Shown here: piece by piece, positions 37,237 through 45,532 of the stretch | How positions within the stretch are numbered: position 1 is the stretch's first letter | Layout of the letters: every line of letters starts with the position of its first letter | DNA from: Symploca sp. SIO3C6 | Lineage (GTDB): Bacteria > Cyanobacteriota > Cyanobacteriia > Cyanobacteriales > Coleofasciculaceae | Reading direction: 5' to 3' | DNA: 64,000 nt | NCBI GenBank assembly: GCA_010692425.1 | Contig: JAAHHJ010000001.1 | Location: forward strand, 593,233-657,232 | Translations under genes and position numbers: made by a program | Notes under the pieces: model-generated | Database searches by the model: none | The model's input: the letters and a program-made list of their open reading frames with translations, nothing else | What the model was told of the DNA's origin: nothing

Positions 37237-37356
37237 ATTAAAGACGCGGGGACAGGTCGACAGGTCGACGCACCGGACTTTCAAAGGATGTGGATTTAAC
37301 CCCAACCCATTTTATACACTGCAAGTGACGGTGGGGTATTTGACCCATATTAATTT
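37237..37356 (+). repeat. Dispersed ~120-bp repeat, copy 3
   Basis: ATTAAAGACGCGGGGACAGG, then TGGATTTAACCCCAACC, TGCAAGTGACGGTGGGG and GTATTTGACCCATATT, as in copy 2, with differences in the middle. The rest of the 36792-37621 gap is AT-rich and shows no gene except the terminator noted separately. Confidence 0.87.
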
Positions 37357-37564
37357 CTATAAGGAATTTCAGTATCACAACCACAATTACTAACATCAAT
37401 AACTAAGTCTGTAAATACTTCTCAGGAAAATTATCTCCATTTTATGCTTAACTGCCTACTCTTTACAATTATTTACAAAATCTCCTTGACTGACAGAAGC
37501 AACTTCCTGTTAACTGCTCAATTCTGAACTTCTTTTTCAACACCGAATTTAGATCAACCATCAA

Positions 37565-37601
37565 CAAAAAAAAGGGGATAGCTTAACAAAGTACCCCCTT
37601 T
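37565..37601 (-). terminator. Rho-independent terminator of the propeller protein gene
   Basis: On the minus strand AAAGGGG pairs with CCCCTTT across about 17 bases, followed by a run of T. It sits 20 bases after the stop of the 37622 gene, as a classic intrinsic terminator should. Confidence 0.85.
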
Positions 37602-37621
37602 GATGATTGTTACTACAATTC

Positions 37622-38707
37622 TTAAGCAGGAAGTTTGAGTAACATTGCATCCCACACTTGGTGCCCCTCGGGCTTTAATCGCCAATAGAGATTAGTCAGA
37701 TCTAGCCCATTCCTGGAACTAACCTTCTTAATTTCTGGATGGCCATTGTTCCATAAGACTTTCCAATGTCCAGAGACATCAAGAGACAAGCTTTCAATAT
37801 CTAAACCATAGGCTACTAGTTCCTCTTCTAGACCTAGTATGAAACTGGTAGCATAGAGATTAGATTCTGAAGATCCTTTGACCACAGGAAATTTTGAGAC
37901 TGGAGTGTAAGGTCCTTGTATTTCTGGCGAGACATAGTGGTATAGACTAGAGTCAGCAACAGAGTTAATACTCTTGCCAATTTGCTCAAACCAAAGAGGA
38001 TTTGTCCGTCGCTTCCAGACACAGAAGAATAAGTGCCATATCCCATCTTGATAATAGACGTGGCTGCGTTCACACTCATAGACAATACCTTCGGTGCCTT
38101 CCTCTGTATTAAAGTGCGGGAACAAAGCTGGTGGCAGTGACGTATAAGGTCCTTCCAGATTATCTGCTACGGACAAACCAACACAACCTTTGTATAATTT
38201 GGAAGTTGTCTTCGCTGCAGCAGAGGTAAACATCCAATACTTATCTTGGTGAAAGACGATGAAAGGGTCACGCCACTGGCGATGGATTTGGTCTGGATAC
38301 TCTGGGTGGTAACAATAATCGTAATGTTCACCCCAATCGATAAATTTCAGTGGTTGGGGAGGTTCCCAATTAAACTCCCAATTATCTTTAATTATCCCTT
38401 TGGAAAAACCCAAGGACTCATAGAGCAAGTTTGGTGGTTGCGGGCAACCACCGTAAAAGAAGTACACGGAGTTTCCTTCTCCTTGCCATAAGCTTCCTGC
38501 TAGCAGGTGATGGCTGCGCCAGTAATCATCTGGATCCGAAGTAAATAGTGAACCCAACTCCTTTTCTAAGGAGAAATCCTCTGCCAGAATAGCCCCGTTA
38601 ATTTGTCCGTATTCCCAAAAGGGTCCGCCTACATCATCTGGGCAGGTAATGTAAAACAGTAGGTATTTTGAGCGTGATTGTTTGCTTTTATTATTCTCTA
38701 GCGGCAT
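37622..38707 (-). CDS. Five-bladed beta-propeller glycosidase-like protein
   Basis: A 361-residue cytoplasmic protein, probably of the GH43/GH68-like propeller superfamily. Visible are YLLFYITCPDDVGGPFWEYG at the N-terminus, HRQWRDPFIVFHQDKYWMF with an RDP motif near the middle, and YECERSHVYYQDGIWHLFF with a candidate acidic residue. Blade-like Trp/Tyr/Phe repeats occur throughout. Whether it is an active hydrolase I cannot tell. An open frame extends back to a TTG at 38734; I prefer the ATG at 38707 (MPLENN). Neither has a clear ribosome binding site. An intrinsic terminator follows. The other propeller gene downstream is separately transcribed. Confidence 0.7.
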   Translation of the reverse strand: MPLENNKSKQSRSKYLLFYITCPDDVGGPFWEYGQINGAILAEDFSLEKELGSLFTSDPDDYWRSHHLLAGSLWQGEGNSVYFFYGGCPQPPNLLYESLGFSKGIIKDNWEFNWEPPQPLKFIDWGEHYDYCYHPEYPDQIHRQWRDPFIVFHQDKYWMFTSAAAKTTSKLYKGCVGLSVADNLEGPYTSLPPALFPHFNTEEGTEGIVYECERSHVYYQDGIWHLFFCVWKRRTNPLWFEQIGKSINSVADSSLYHYVSPEIQGPYTPVSKFPVVKGSSESNLYATSFILGLEEELVAYGLDIESLSLDVSGHWKVLWNNGHPEIKKVSSRNGLDLTNLYWRLKPEGHQVWDAMLLKLPA

Positions 38708-38827
38708 TTTAAAGAAACTTTTAACTTTTAGCAAAAGTAATCTGTGCTAGGTCGATCTGTCAAGTAAATTTCCCTTATTTATAAATTTGTCGGAATAGGG
38801 AATAACCAGTGATCATCTTAATCTTTG

Positions 38828-38858
38828 ACACTCCCCGGCATTAACGCACGGGGAGTGT
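38828..38858 (-). other. Conserved hairpin resembling an IS200/IS605-type end, copy 1
   Basis: A perfect 10-bp stem ACACTCCCCG/CGGGGAGTGT with loop GCATTAACGCA. Read on the minus strand it continues GTGTCAAAG. It nearly matches the hairpin at 40815-40846 in inverted orientation, so crtD is bracketed by the two. It could also stop crtD transcription, although it lies about 130 bases beyond the stop codon. Confidence 0.6.
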
Positions 38859-38985
38859 TAGCTTAACGACACACCTTAAAACTGTCTATTCTGGCAGCAA
38901 TAGGTAATCTGTTTGATCTTGCAAGAAATTTCTCTTATTGATACTTGTTGGAGTTGGGAATAATGAAGACAGCGTTAGTTGAAAC

Positions 38986-40506
38986 TCAACAAGCCTCAAT
39001 CTGTCTTACAGCCGTAAGGGCAGAGTAACTAACACCAGCAGTTCCTTCCCCTGGATGAGTAGAATCACCTACTAGCCAAAGGCACTGGAGTGGGGGGCGA
39101 GTAGCAAAGCCAAATGGTCCAAAAGTCGATATTCTTTGACCAATACCGCCAACTATTCCTTGTTCTCTACCTGTAAAGTGAGCAAAGGTACGAGGGGTTG
39201 CAGCTTCTTGGTGAAGAATTGTTTCTGGTTTGAGATAAAAGTACTCAGCTAGACGAGCGATCGCTTTTTCGGTGTAGGATTGTTTTAAGATGTCGTAATC
39301 CTGCTGAGAATTTAGCCACCACTTCTCAGCGTCGGTAAAGGAAGAGGCAATAATTGTTGCTTTCCCCTCTGGTGCGCGTCCATCTCCTGGTTTACTGACA
39401 GAAACAAATAGAGAGTTATTTTCTGCAATTGCCCCCGAGTAATCATAGAGAAACTGGAGATGAGGAGGACATCCTAAAGGAATCGCACTTTGGTCAACAC
39501 CAAGATAGATGACAAAAGCACCGGAAGCTGGTGGTAATTTTTCCACTCGACGCCGATAGCCTCTGGGCATGGCATCTCCTACAAGTTTAATTAAATTCTG
39601 AACCGTGAGATTGGCAACAACATGATCAGTAGCTTCTGTCCATACTTGAGAAGTTTTCTGATTACGAATGCTCACGCCAGTAGCTTTACCACCTGAGACT
39701 TCAATCTTCTCAACGGTATGGCGCATTAGTAGCTTGCCGCCATATTTTTCCAAGGCCTCAACTAAGCGATCGCTCAGTACCTGCATGCTACCTTGAAGAT
39801 GGAATAGCCCTTGCGGCTCTTGGGAAACCCCTAGCGCTGTTGCTGCATAAAGTAGTGCTGTCTCATCTGCATCTACTTGGGAATAAAGTTTGAGTTGTAA
39901 ATCTAAAAAGGTTCTCAGGCGCTGATTTTCATATAGTCCATAGCGACGCAAAGCATCCCCCACACTCATCAAGGTAAAGGGTACAGTCACTAAAGTATCA
40001 GGGCGCACTGATGATAACAGTTGCCTCAAGTCCCATAAACTACGTGGTGGCAGCACTGGGTCACGGGCTTGAAATTTCCAGCTAGCCTTGAATAAAGTTG
40101 CCAGCAGTTGCCAAAAGGGCTCACTGCCGGGAAACTGTCTTTGGCGTTCTATTTTCCATTTTTCTGGATCGCGCCAGACATTAATTGGTACAGTTTCACT
40201 AGGAAGAAAGACCGCACAAGCTGGATCACAAGGTGTTGCTTCTGGTAAGTCAATTTCTAGCTCATCAAAAATCCGTTTGTGAATACCACCTGCTTCTAAA
40301 CCTGCAACTTGGGTAGCTCCCACATCAAAAGTAAATCCGCGACGCTTGAAGGTAGAAGCACAGCCTCCAGGTACTAGAGCTTGATCCAACACTAGCACCT
40401 GATAACCTCGACGGGCTAGTAGTGCTCCAGCCGTTAAACCGCCTATACCTGCACCAATAACAGTAATACGGCGGGTTTTGCAATTGCTAAGATCCTGGCT
40501 GGTCAT
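38986..40506 (-). CDS. crtD: Carotenoid desaturase/isomerase family protein, probably CrtD
   Basis: A 506-residue FAD enzyme of the CrtI/CrtISO/CrtD family. The N-terminal FAD motif VIGAGIGGLTAGALLARRGY is followed by GGCASTFKRRGFTFDVGATQ, the family's substrate-domain start. The C-terminal motif LWLVGDSTHPGEGTAGVSYS is also typical. FHLQGSMQVLSDRLVEALEK and overall length fit the cyanobacterial C-3',4' desaturase CrtD, used in myxoxanthophyll synthesis, better than CrtH, but I cannot align them here. The ATG is preceded by a weak AAAGAAAG. The gene stands alone between two inverted IS200/IS605-like hairpins. Confidence 0.8.
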   Translation of the reverse strand: MTSQDLSNCKTRRITVIGAGIGGLTAGALLARRGYQVLVLDQALVPGGCASTFKRRGFTFDVGATQVAGLEAGGIHKRIFDELEIDLPEATPCDPACAVFLPSETVPINVWRDPEKWKIERQRQFPGSEPFWQLLATLFKASWKFQARDPVLPPRSLWDLRQLLSSVRPDTLVTVPFTLMSVGDALRRYGLYENQRLRTFLDLQLKLYSQVDADETALLYAATALGVSQEPQGLFHLQGSMQVLSDRLVEALEKYGGKLLMRHTVEKIEVSGGKATGVSIRNQKTSQVWTEATDHVVANLTVQNLIKLVGDAMPRGYRRRVEKLPPASGAFVIYLGVDQSAIPLGCPPHLQFLYDYSGAIAENNSLFVSVSKPGDGRAPEGKATIIASSFTDAEKWWLNSQQDYDILKQSYTEKAIARLAEYFYLKPETILHQEAATPRTFAHFTGREQGIVGGIGQRISTFGPFGFATRPPLQCLWLVGDSTHPGEGTAGVSYSALTAVRQIEAC

Positions 40507-40634
40507 GACTTCTTTCTTTAAGATTCATTAATTTTAATGTATCATTGCAACGAAGTGGTGGCTTTGAAAGCTTCAGCTCGTAGGCAGTGTAAGGTAGGGT
40601 AGGGCATACCCAAACCAATTGCAGCAAAGAGTTA

Positions 40635-40741
40635 TAGCGCTACGCAGAAGGCTCCAGGGCTCCAAGGCTCCAAGGCTCCAAGGGGTGAATTTGACAAAGT
40701 TCTAGCGATTTAGCTTGTCCTAACCTTAATACCTACTGCTA
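40635..40741 (+). mobile_element. MITE-like element, copy D
   Basis: 107 bp, ends TAGCGCTACG and CCTACTGCTA, TA on both sides (40633-40634 and 40742-40743). The inner tandem repeat here is CTCCAAGG (8 bp) rather than GGCAGAA, so the interior array varies in unit between copies. Confidence 0.87.
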
Positions 40742-40814
40742 TAAACCCTTAGGGAGAGAACCATCTCTGGCTAGATAAGGCAAGGAGTTTAGTTAAGTGG
40801 ACTCATGGAACTAA

Positions 40815-40847
40815 GAATCCCCGTGCGTTTACGCCGGGGAGTGTCAA
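40815..40847 (+). other. Conserved hairpin resembling an IS200/IS605-type end, copy 2
   Basis: GAATCCCCGTGCGTTTACGC then CGGGGAGTGTCAAA: stem CCCCG/CGGGG with inner GCG..CGC pairing. It matches copy 1 (38828-38858) in the opposite orientation. It lies just downstream of the stop of the ATPase gene at 40852, where it could also act as a terminator. Confidence 0.6.
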
Positions 40848-40851
40848 ATTT

Positions 40852-42216
40852 CTATAAACTGCCACTGCCGAAGAGACTGCTAAAATACTGGGTGTACAAC
40901 CGGCAACTGGATGTCGCCTGATTACCTTGCAGATTAACTAACCCCATACTTTGCAATTTGAACGCCTGCACCAAATCCAATTCCACTGCTGTTGATGCAG
41001 TTATTACCTTACTAAAAGCTGCCGCTAGTTTTGGCTGCTGTTTTAGGCTCCATAATTGTCGCTGTAAGTGGTCACTGTAAATTCCCTTGGAACTTAATAA
41101 CAATGGCAATAACTGCTCGAGAGTTAGATTCCGATGCTGAAGGTGATACAAAGCCAGCCGCACTAGATAGGGATTTCCTCCTACAATTGCCATCAATTGC
41201 TTAGCTTGCTCAGTTGACCAATTTAGTTGATGCCGCTTTGCCAACTCCAGTACCTGTTCACCAGTAAAAGGTTGCAGCTCAACTGGTACCCCGACATTAA
41301 AAGGTGATTGATGAATACTCAGCGGAGTATGAACTGCGTTCGAGTGTACCACCACTAATCGCAGTTTTTTCCAAATTTCCCGATACTTTCCCTGCTCATG
41401 CCAGGTTCGTAACAGTCCAAAAAAGTCATTAGCTAACTCCGGATATGAGAACAAGCGATCAATATCGTCCAAAGCTAGCACTAAAGGTTTTGTTGTTGCC
41501 TCTAAGAGATAGTGCTCAAAGTAAATCTTGCAGCTGACTTTACTACCAAAAAACTCATCCCAATAGTCTTCTAAACGATTAGATAGTTTCAACTCTAGAG
41601 CAACATTGGCACATAACCAACGCAAGAATTTATTTAAGTCTTGGAAAATCTCTCTATCGGCGAGCCGAAAGCTTAAAGACACAGTGCGATAGTTAAGCTT
41701 TGTTGCTTGATGGAAAATCTTTGCCATTAAAGAAGTTTTCCCCATCAGTCTTGGGGCTTTGATACGGAGCAGTGCCCCCGGTTGCGAAATTGTTTGGTAG
41801 CACTCAGATTCAATTGGAGGACGCTCTACATAAAAGGTAGAATCTAGAGGAACTTGACCCTCTGGAAATTCCAGTTTACTCTCTTTTTCTTGGGCTGGAT
41901 GCTTAGTGTCTGAGAGTTCAAGCTCCTGAATCTCAGGCTGGGGACAGAAATAATCACTTGACTCCAGAGCCAGATTAAAAGCACGAAAGCAGCCTTTGAT
42001 GGTTTGCTTGTCAACCCGAGTTTCGGCAGCAAATACTTTGCTCAGGGTATTGATGGCTAAACCCGTGCGCTCACTCATAGCTTCGAGGGTATACCGATTG
42101 CCGTGGTTGTTCTCAAATTCTGCATTGCATTTGGCTAAGTTTAATTTCTGCAATCCTTGAGGCGTTAGAATTACACCGCGCTTGCGCCTGTCTTTGGGTG
42201 CATATGTCGATATCAT
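40852..42216 (-). CDS. HTH - AAA-like ATPase (PF14516-type STAND), 454 aa
   Basis: The N-terminus (about 10-85) looks like a helical HTH-type domain (LTPQGLQKLNLAKCNAEFEN ... MSERTGLAINTLSKVFAAET). After a short linker comes the AAA-like ATPase: FYVERPPIESECYQTI, a non-canonical Walker A RIKAPRLMGKTSLM, Walker B PLVLALDDIDRLF, then HSNAVHTPLSIHQSPFNVG and a winged-helix C-terminus. This architecture is frequent in cyanobacterial signalling or conflict systems. The paralogue at 54139 has the same order of parts and similar sequence. The open frame extends to a TTG at 42234; I use the ATG at 42216. No partner gene is adjacent, unlike for the paralogue. Confidence 0.85.
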   Translation of the reverse strand: MISTYAPKDRRKRGVILTPQGLQKLNLAKCNAEFENNHGNRYTLEAMSERTGLAINTLSKVFAAETRVDKQTIKGCFRAFNLALESSDYFCPQPEIQELELSDTKHPAQEKESKLEFPEGQVPLDSTFYVERPPIESECYQTISQPGALLRIKAPRLMGKTSLMAKIFHQATKLNYRTVSLSFRLADREIFQDLNKFLRWLCANVALELKLSNRLEDYWDEFFGSKVSCKIYFEHYLLEATTKPLVLALDDIDRLFSYPELANDFFGLLRTWHEQGKYREIWKKLRLVVVHSNAVHTPLSIHQSPFNVGVPVELQPFTGEQVLELAKRHQLNWSTEQAKQLMAIVGGNPYLVRLALYHLQHRNLTLEQLLPLLLSSKGIYSDHLQRQLWSLKQQPKLAAAFSKVITASTAVELDLVQAFKLQSMGLVNLQGNQATSSCRLYTQYFSSLFGSGSL

Positions 42217-42790
42217 CTTAATAATTGCAATCAATTGCTATAATTATAATTTTGATAAATTAACTCCTCACATTAACGCTCTTCCATGACTTTCATGAGA
42301 AAATATTGGAAAGGTCGAGATTTCGCGGCAAGACTCCTGAATTAAGGCACTAAAACGCGATCAAAACAGATTAGATTTTTATTTTCTTCCTATCATGATT
42401 CAACAGCGTTAAGTTGCTCTACAGCGTCGAGCCTTGTAATTTCGTAAAAATAGCCATGGAATGTAGCAACTTTATGGTGTATCTGTCAACTGCTATATTT
42501 TTGGTTTTAAGTTGCTATATGCTTCTCTAAATCAAGCCTTTCCTTTTATGCCTAGAGTTAATTTTTGTAAAATTTATTAACACAATTAGGTTTGCCGGAA
42601 AGAATCGATCACGCTTTTCCCAAATTAAGCAAAGTATTATTGAAAATTTACAATGGCTTCCAATTAATCTCTGACTGACTTCGAACAATTGATTATGATC
42701 AATCCTTAAGTTGAGGTCTTAACTTGCAAAACTTGAGTGGTTTCCTCCAGTTAACACAGGCAAAGTGGAGTCAGTATTTCAACCGGACAA
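42217..42790. other. Divergent intergenic region
   Basis: 574 bases between the divergent ATPase and sigma-factor genes. It is AT-rich with TATAATTATAATTTTG close to the ATPase start, a plausible promoter -10 area. No gene, array or MITE-like copy is seen. Confidence 0.5.
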
Positions 42791-43690
42791 ATGCAAGCAA
42801 GCTTCAAGCGAGTTCGCTACATTCCCTCTCAAGCAATCGAATCCTCAACAGAATCACAGGAGCAAATACTACTGAAAAGTTTATCTGCTGGCGATCGCAG
42901 TGTCTTTTGGCTGCTGTGGAGTCACTATCAGGACTATCTTTACCGTCGTTGCTTTCAATGGATGGGAAGTAAGCATACGGATGCAGAAGAGGCATTGTCT
43001 CGGGCTACTCTCAAAGCCTGGAATCAATTGCCAAAGTATGCACACAAAATCACTAACCTCAGAGCTTGGCTGACTAGATTAACCCATAACCTCTGTGTGG
43101 ATATGCATCGAGAAAGCAACAGAGGGGCAATCAGTATGGAGAGCTTTGAAGAAATTGCACTGGGAGATAGCTCAGACTCTCCTGAGTCAGCCCTTCTCCG
43201 TAGTGAGTTGAGCATGTATATCCGCCGCGCTATTAATGCTCTGCCTTCCAGACTGCGCGATGCTTTTAGCCTTCGTTGTCACCAGCAAATGTCGTCACAT
43301 GACATTGCCCAACAACTTGGTCTTTCTGTAGATAACGTAGACAAACGCATGGAACAGGCACGAAAAATTCTGCAAAAGCGTTTGCATAAGTATTTTTCGG
43401 GGTTAGATGACTCTTCGTTAGATTCTCTCCATCCCTATCAATTCAAAAACAAAGCTAGAGCAAGCTCCTCCCCGGCTAAAGAAGAGCCAAGGAGAGCCAA
43501 AAAAAGAGGAAAACCTGTGGGGGAGACAACCCAATCTAATCAAAAAAAGAACAAGGAGAGCTCCGATGCTCAAGCAGTAATCAAAATTAAGCACATTGTC
43601 GAGCAAATCAATTACAGGGTAACAGCTACATGTCTAGAAACACTGCCACATGCTTGGTACAACTCGCCGACTCCTCTGGGGTGGAGATGA
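42791..43690 (+). CDS. ECF-like sigma-70 family RNA polymerase sigma factor
   Basis: A 299-residue sigma factor. Region 2 (about 30-95) includes DRSVFWLLWSHYQDYLYRRC, DAEEALSRATLKAWNQL and LRAWLTRLTHNLCVDMHR; region 4 (about 140-200) includes INALPSRLRDAFSLRCHQQ, MSSHDIAQQLGLSVDNV and KRMEQARKILQKRL. A basic tail of about 100 residues (KKRGKPVGET and more) is unusual for this class and may regulate activity. The last four bases of the gene (ATGA) overlap the start of the TPR gene, so the two are coupled. The TPR protein may control the sigma factor or act in the same response (inference). There is no strong ribosome binding site at the ATG. Confidence 0.9.
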   Translation: MQASFKRVRYIPSQAIESSTESQEQILLKSLSAGDRSVFWLLWSHYQDYLYRRCFQWMGSKHTDAEEALSRATLKAWNQLPKYAHKITNLRAWLTRLTHNLCVDMHRESNRGAISMESFEEIALGDSSDSPESALLRSELSMYIRRAINALPSRLRDAFSLRCHQQMSSHDIAQQLGLSVDNVDKRMEQARKILQKRLHKYFSGLDDSSLDSLHPYQFKNKARASSSPAKEEPRRAKKRGKPVGETTQSNQKKNKESSDAQAVIKIKHIVEQINYRVTATCLETLPHAWYNSPTPLGWR

Positions 43691-45267
43691 ATGCTCACTT
43701 GGTTTTAGAGGAAAAACCAATCAGACAAGACCAAAAGCTGAAAACATTAACTAAGTACGTACAGCAGTATCCTTCTGGATGGAAAAAGCGGTTGGAATTA
43801 GCCCGGTTACTGTACACGATGGGTCGTTGGCAGCAGGCTAGCCAGGAGTATCGCCAAGTACTCAAACAGCAGACACAATTGCCATTGATTGAGGTGCGGT
43901 TGGAACTGGGGAAAATCTTGCAGTTGATGGCAAGGGAGACTGAGGCAATAGAGGTGTATGAGAACACTTTGCTCTTATGCCGTAATCTGGCGACTCAGCA
44001 TCATCTGGGTGGATTAATTGAACTGTGTCGCCATTGCCCTCAAAAGGCAGCTTCCATGTTTTCCTTAGCGGCATCGACACAACCAGATAACAAGGCTCAC
44101 TGGCTTGCCCTGGGACAGGTTTATCTGGATACAGAGTCTCCTCTGGAAGCTTTAAATGCATTCAATCAAGCTTTGGAAGTTCACCCAGATGATTTCTTAC
44201 TATTGCGCAATAGTTATCAGGCTCTGATGGCAGTAGGTAATTTTCAGGAAGCTGGGCGGCGCTTAAGTAGAGCGCTAGAGTTAGTCCCTGATGATTTTCT
44301 AACTCTCAAACAGTTGGCGGATTATCGCACTCACCAGGGATTAGTAAGAGGTGAGGAGGGTAAGCAGACTAAACAGATGATTCGAGTGGCACTGCGTGTT
44401 GCTCCTGATTCTGCTGATGCCCACGAGTCACTGGCGCACTATCACCTCTTTCGAGGTGAGTGGAAAAAAACTATTGCTTTATGCAGACAGTTTACAGAGA
44501 AACACCCCCATAGTCCTAGCGGCTGGTATTACTATGGGCAGTATTTATTTCATACAGGTGAATACCAAGATGCAGCTGAGGCGATTCTTAAGGCTTATGG
44601 GCTGCACCAGAACTATTGCGAAATCTATCGGGCATTATGTGAGATTTTGCCTGCTGCGGGAATAACTGCCTCTATTGAACTTTTCACCCAACCCTTCTCC
44701 GACAAGGAGGGGAGTAAAGTAACCTTGGCTTCAATACTGGAGGAGATGCTTGAGCGCTTTCCTGAGCGTTGGAGTGTTTGGGCAACAGTGGGTCGAGTTT
44801 TGGTGGAAAGCTTCCAGGATATAGAGCGGGGGTGTAGTCTTTCTGCCAAGGGAAGGCAACTTCAGCCCCAATTAGCAGATGCTTGGTTTTGTCATGGACG
44901 GGTGTTGGCACTGGCACAGAGACACCAGGAGGCTGTCGAAGCCTTAAAGCAAGGATGGCAGTTGTTACCGCCAGAGGGGGGTTATTTGCAATCTGTGCCT
45001 GCTGCAGTATGGCTAGGGGAGAGTTATCGGCTACTGGGTGATGATGCTAGCAGTTGGAGATGGTATCAAGAGGCTTGTGAGCGAGCTAAAAAACTGATGG
45101 CATTTAATCCAGCTACTGCTTATTACTGGCAAGGCAGAGCATTATCGGAGTTGGGCGATGTGAGTGGTGCTATAGAGGCTTATCAAAATGCTTTGAGTCA
45201 ACAGTTACTCTATCCTGCTCGCGGGGAGGTTGAGGATACTCTGCAACGGTTACAAACTATGGCGTGA
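43687..45267 (+). CDS. TPR-repeat protein coupled to the sigma factor
   Basis: A 526-residue, almost wholly helical protein with about ten TPR-like units, e.g. HWLALGQVYLDTESPLEALN, LADAWFCHGRVLALAQRHQE and TAYYWQGRALSELGDVSGAI. No catalytic domain, signal peptide or membrane segment is seen. A longer open frame starts at 43630 inside the sigma gene, but the ATG at 43687 forms an ATGA overlap with the sigma stop and has GGTGGAG directly upstream, so I choose it. It likely serves as a protein-interaction scaffold; a link with the sigma factor is inferred from coupling only. Confidence 0.85.
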   Translation: MNAHLVLEEKPIRQDQKLKTLTKYVQQYPSGWKKRLELARLLYTMGRWQQASQEYRQVLKQQTQLPLIEVRLELGKILQLMARETEAIEVYENTLLLCRNLATQHHLGGLIELCRHCPQKAASMFSLAASTQPDNKAHWLALGQVYLDTESPLEALNAFNQALEVHPDDFLLLRNSYQALMAVGNFQEAGRRLSRALELVPDDFLTLKQLADYRTHQGLVRGEEGKQTKQMIRVALRVAPDSADAHESLAHYHLFRGEWKKTIALCRQFTEKHPHSPSGWYYYGQYLFHTGEYQDAAEAILKAYGLHQNYCEIYRALCEILPAAGITASIELFTQPFSDKEGSKVTLASILEEMLERFPERWSVWATVGRVLVESFQDIERGCSLSAKGRQLQPQLADAWFCHGRVLALAQRHQEAVEALKQGWQLLPPEGGYLQSVPAAVWLGESYRLLGDDASSWRWYQEACERAKKLMAFNPATAYYWQGRALSELGDVSGAIEAYQNALSQQLLYPARGEVEDTLQRLQTMA

Positions 45268-45532
45268 AAAAGTTCTTGTTCTTGAGGCTAATTTTATGGG
45301 GTGTATTTAGGGTTTGCTGAATAAGTTTTTTGGTGAGGTTCAGGAGTCAGGAGAGGAACTCAGAATAATCTAGACAATTTAAAAGTGCATCAATTTTAAG
45401 CCTCTAGATGCTGTAGTCTTGCACTTGTAAGCGTAAAAAAATACTCAAAATCCTTGTCTGGTATACCTTCTACATTAATTCAGCAAGCTCTATTTAGTTA
45501 GGAAAAAAGCCTCTAACTCGAAAAATTCAGAA

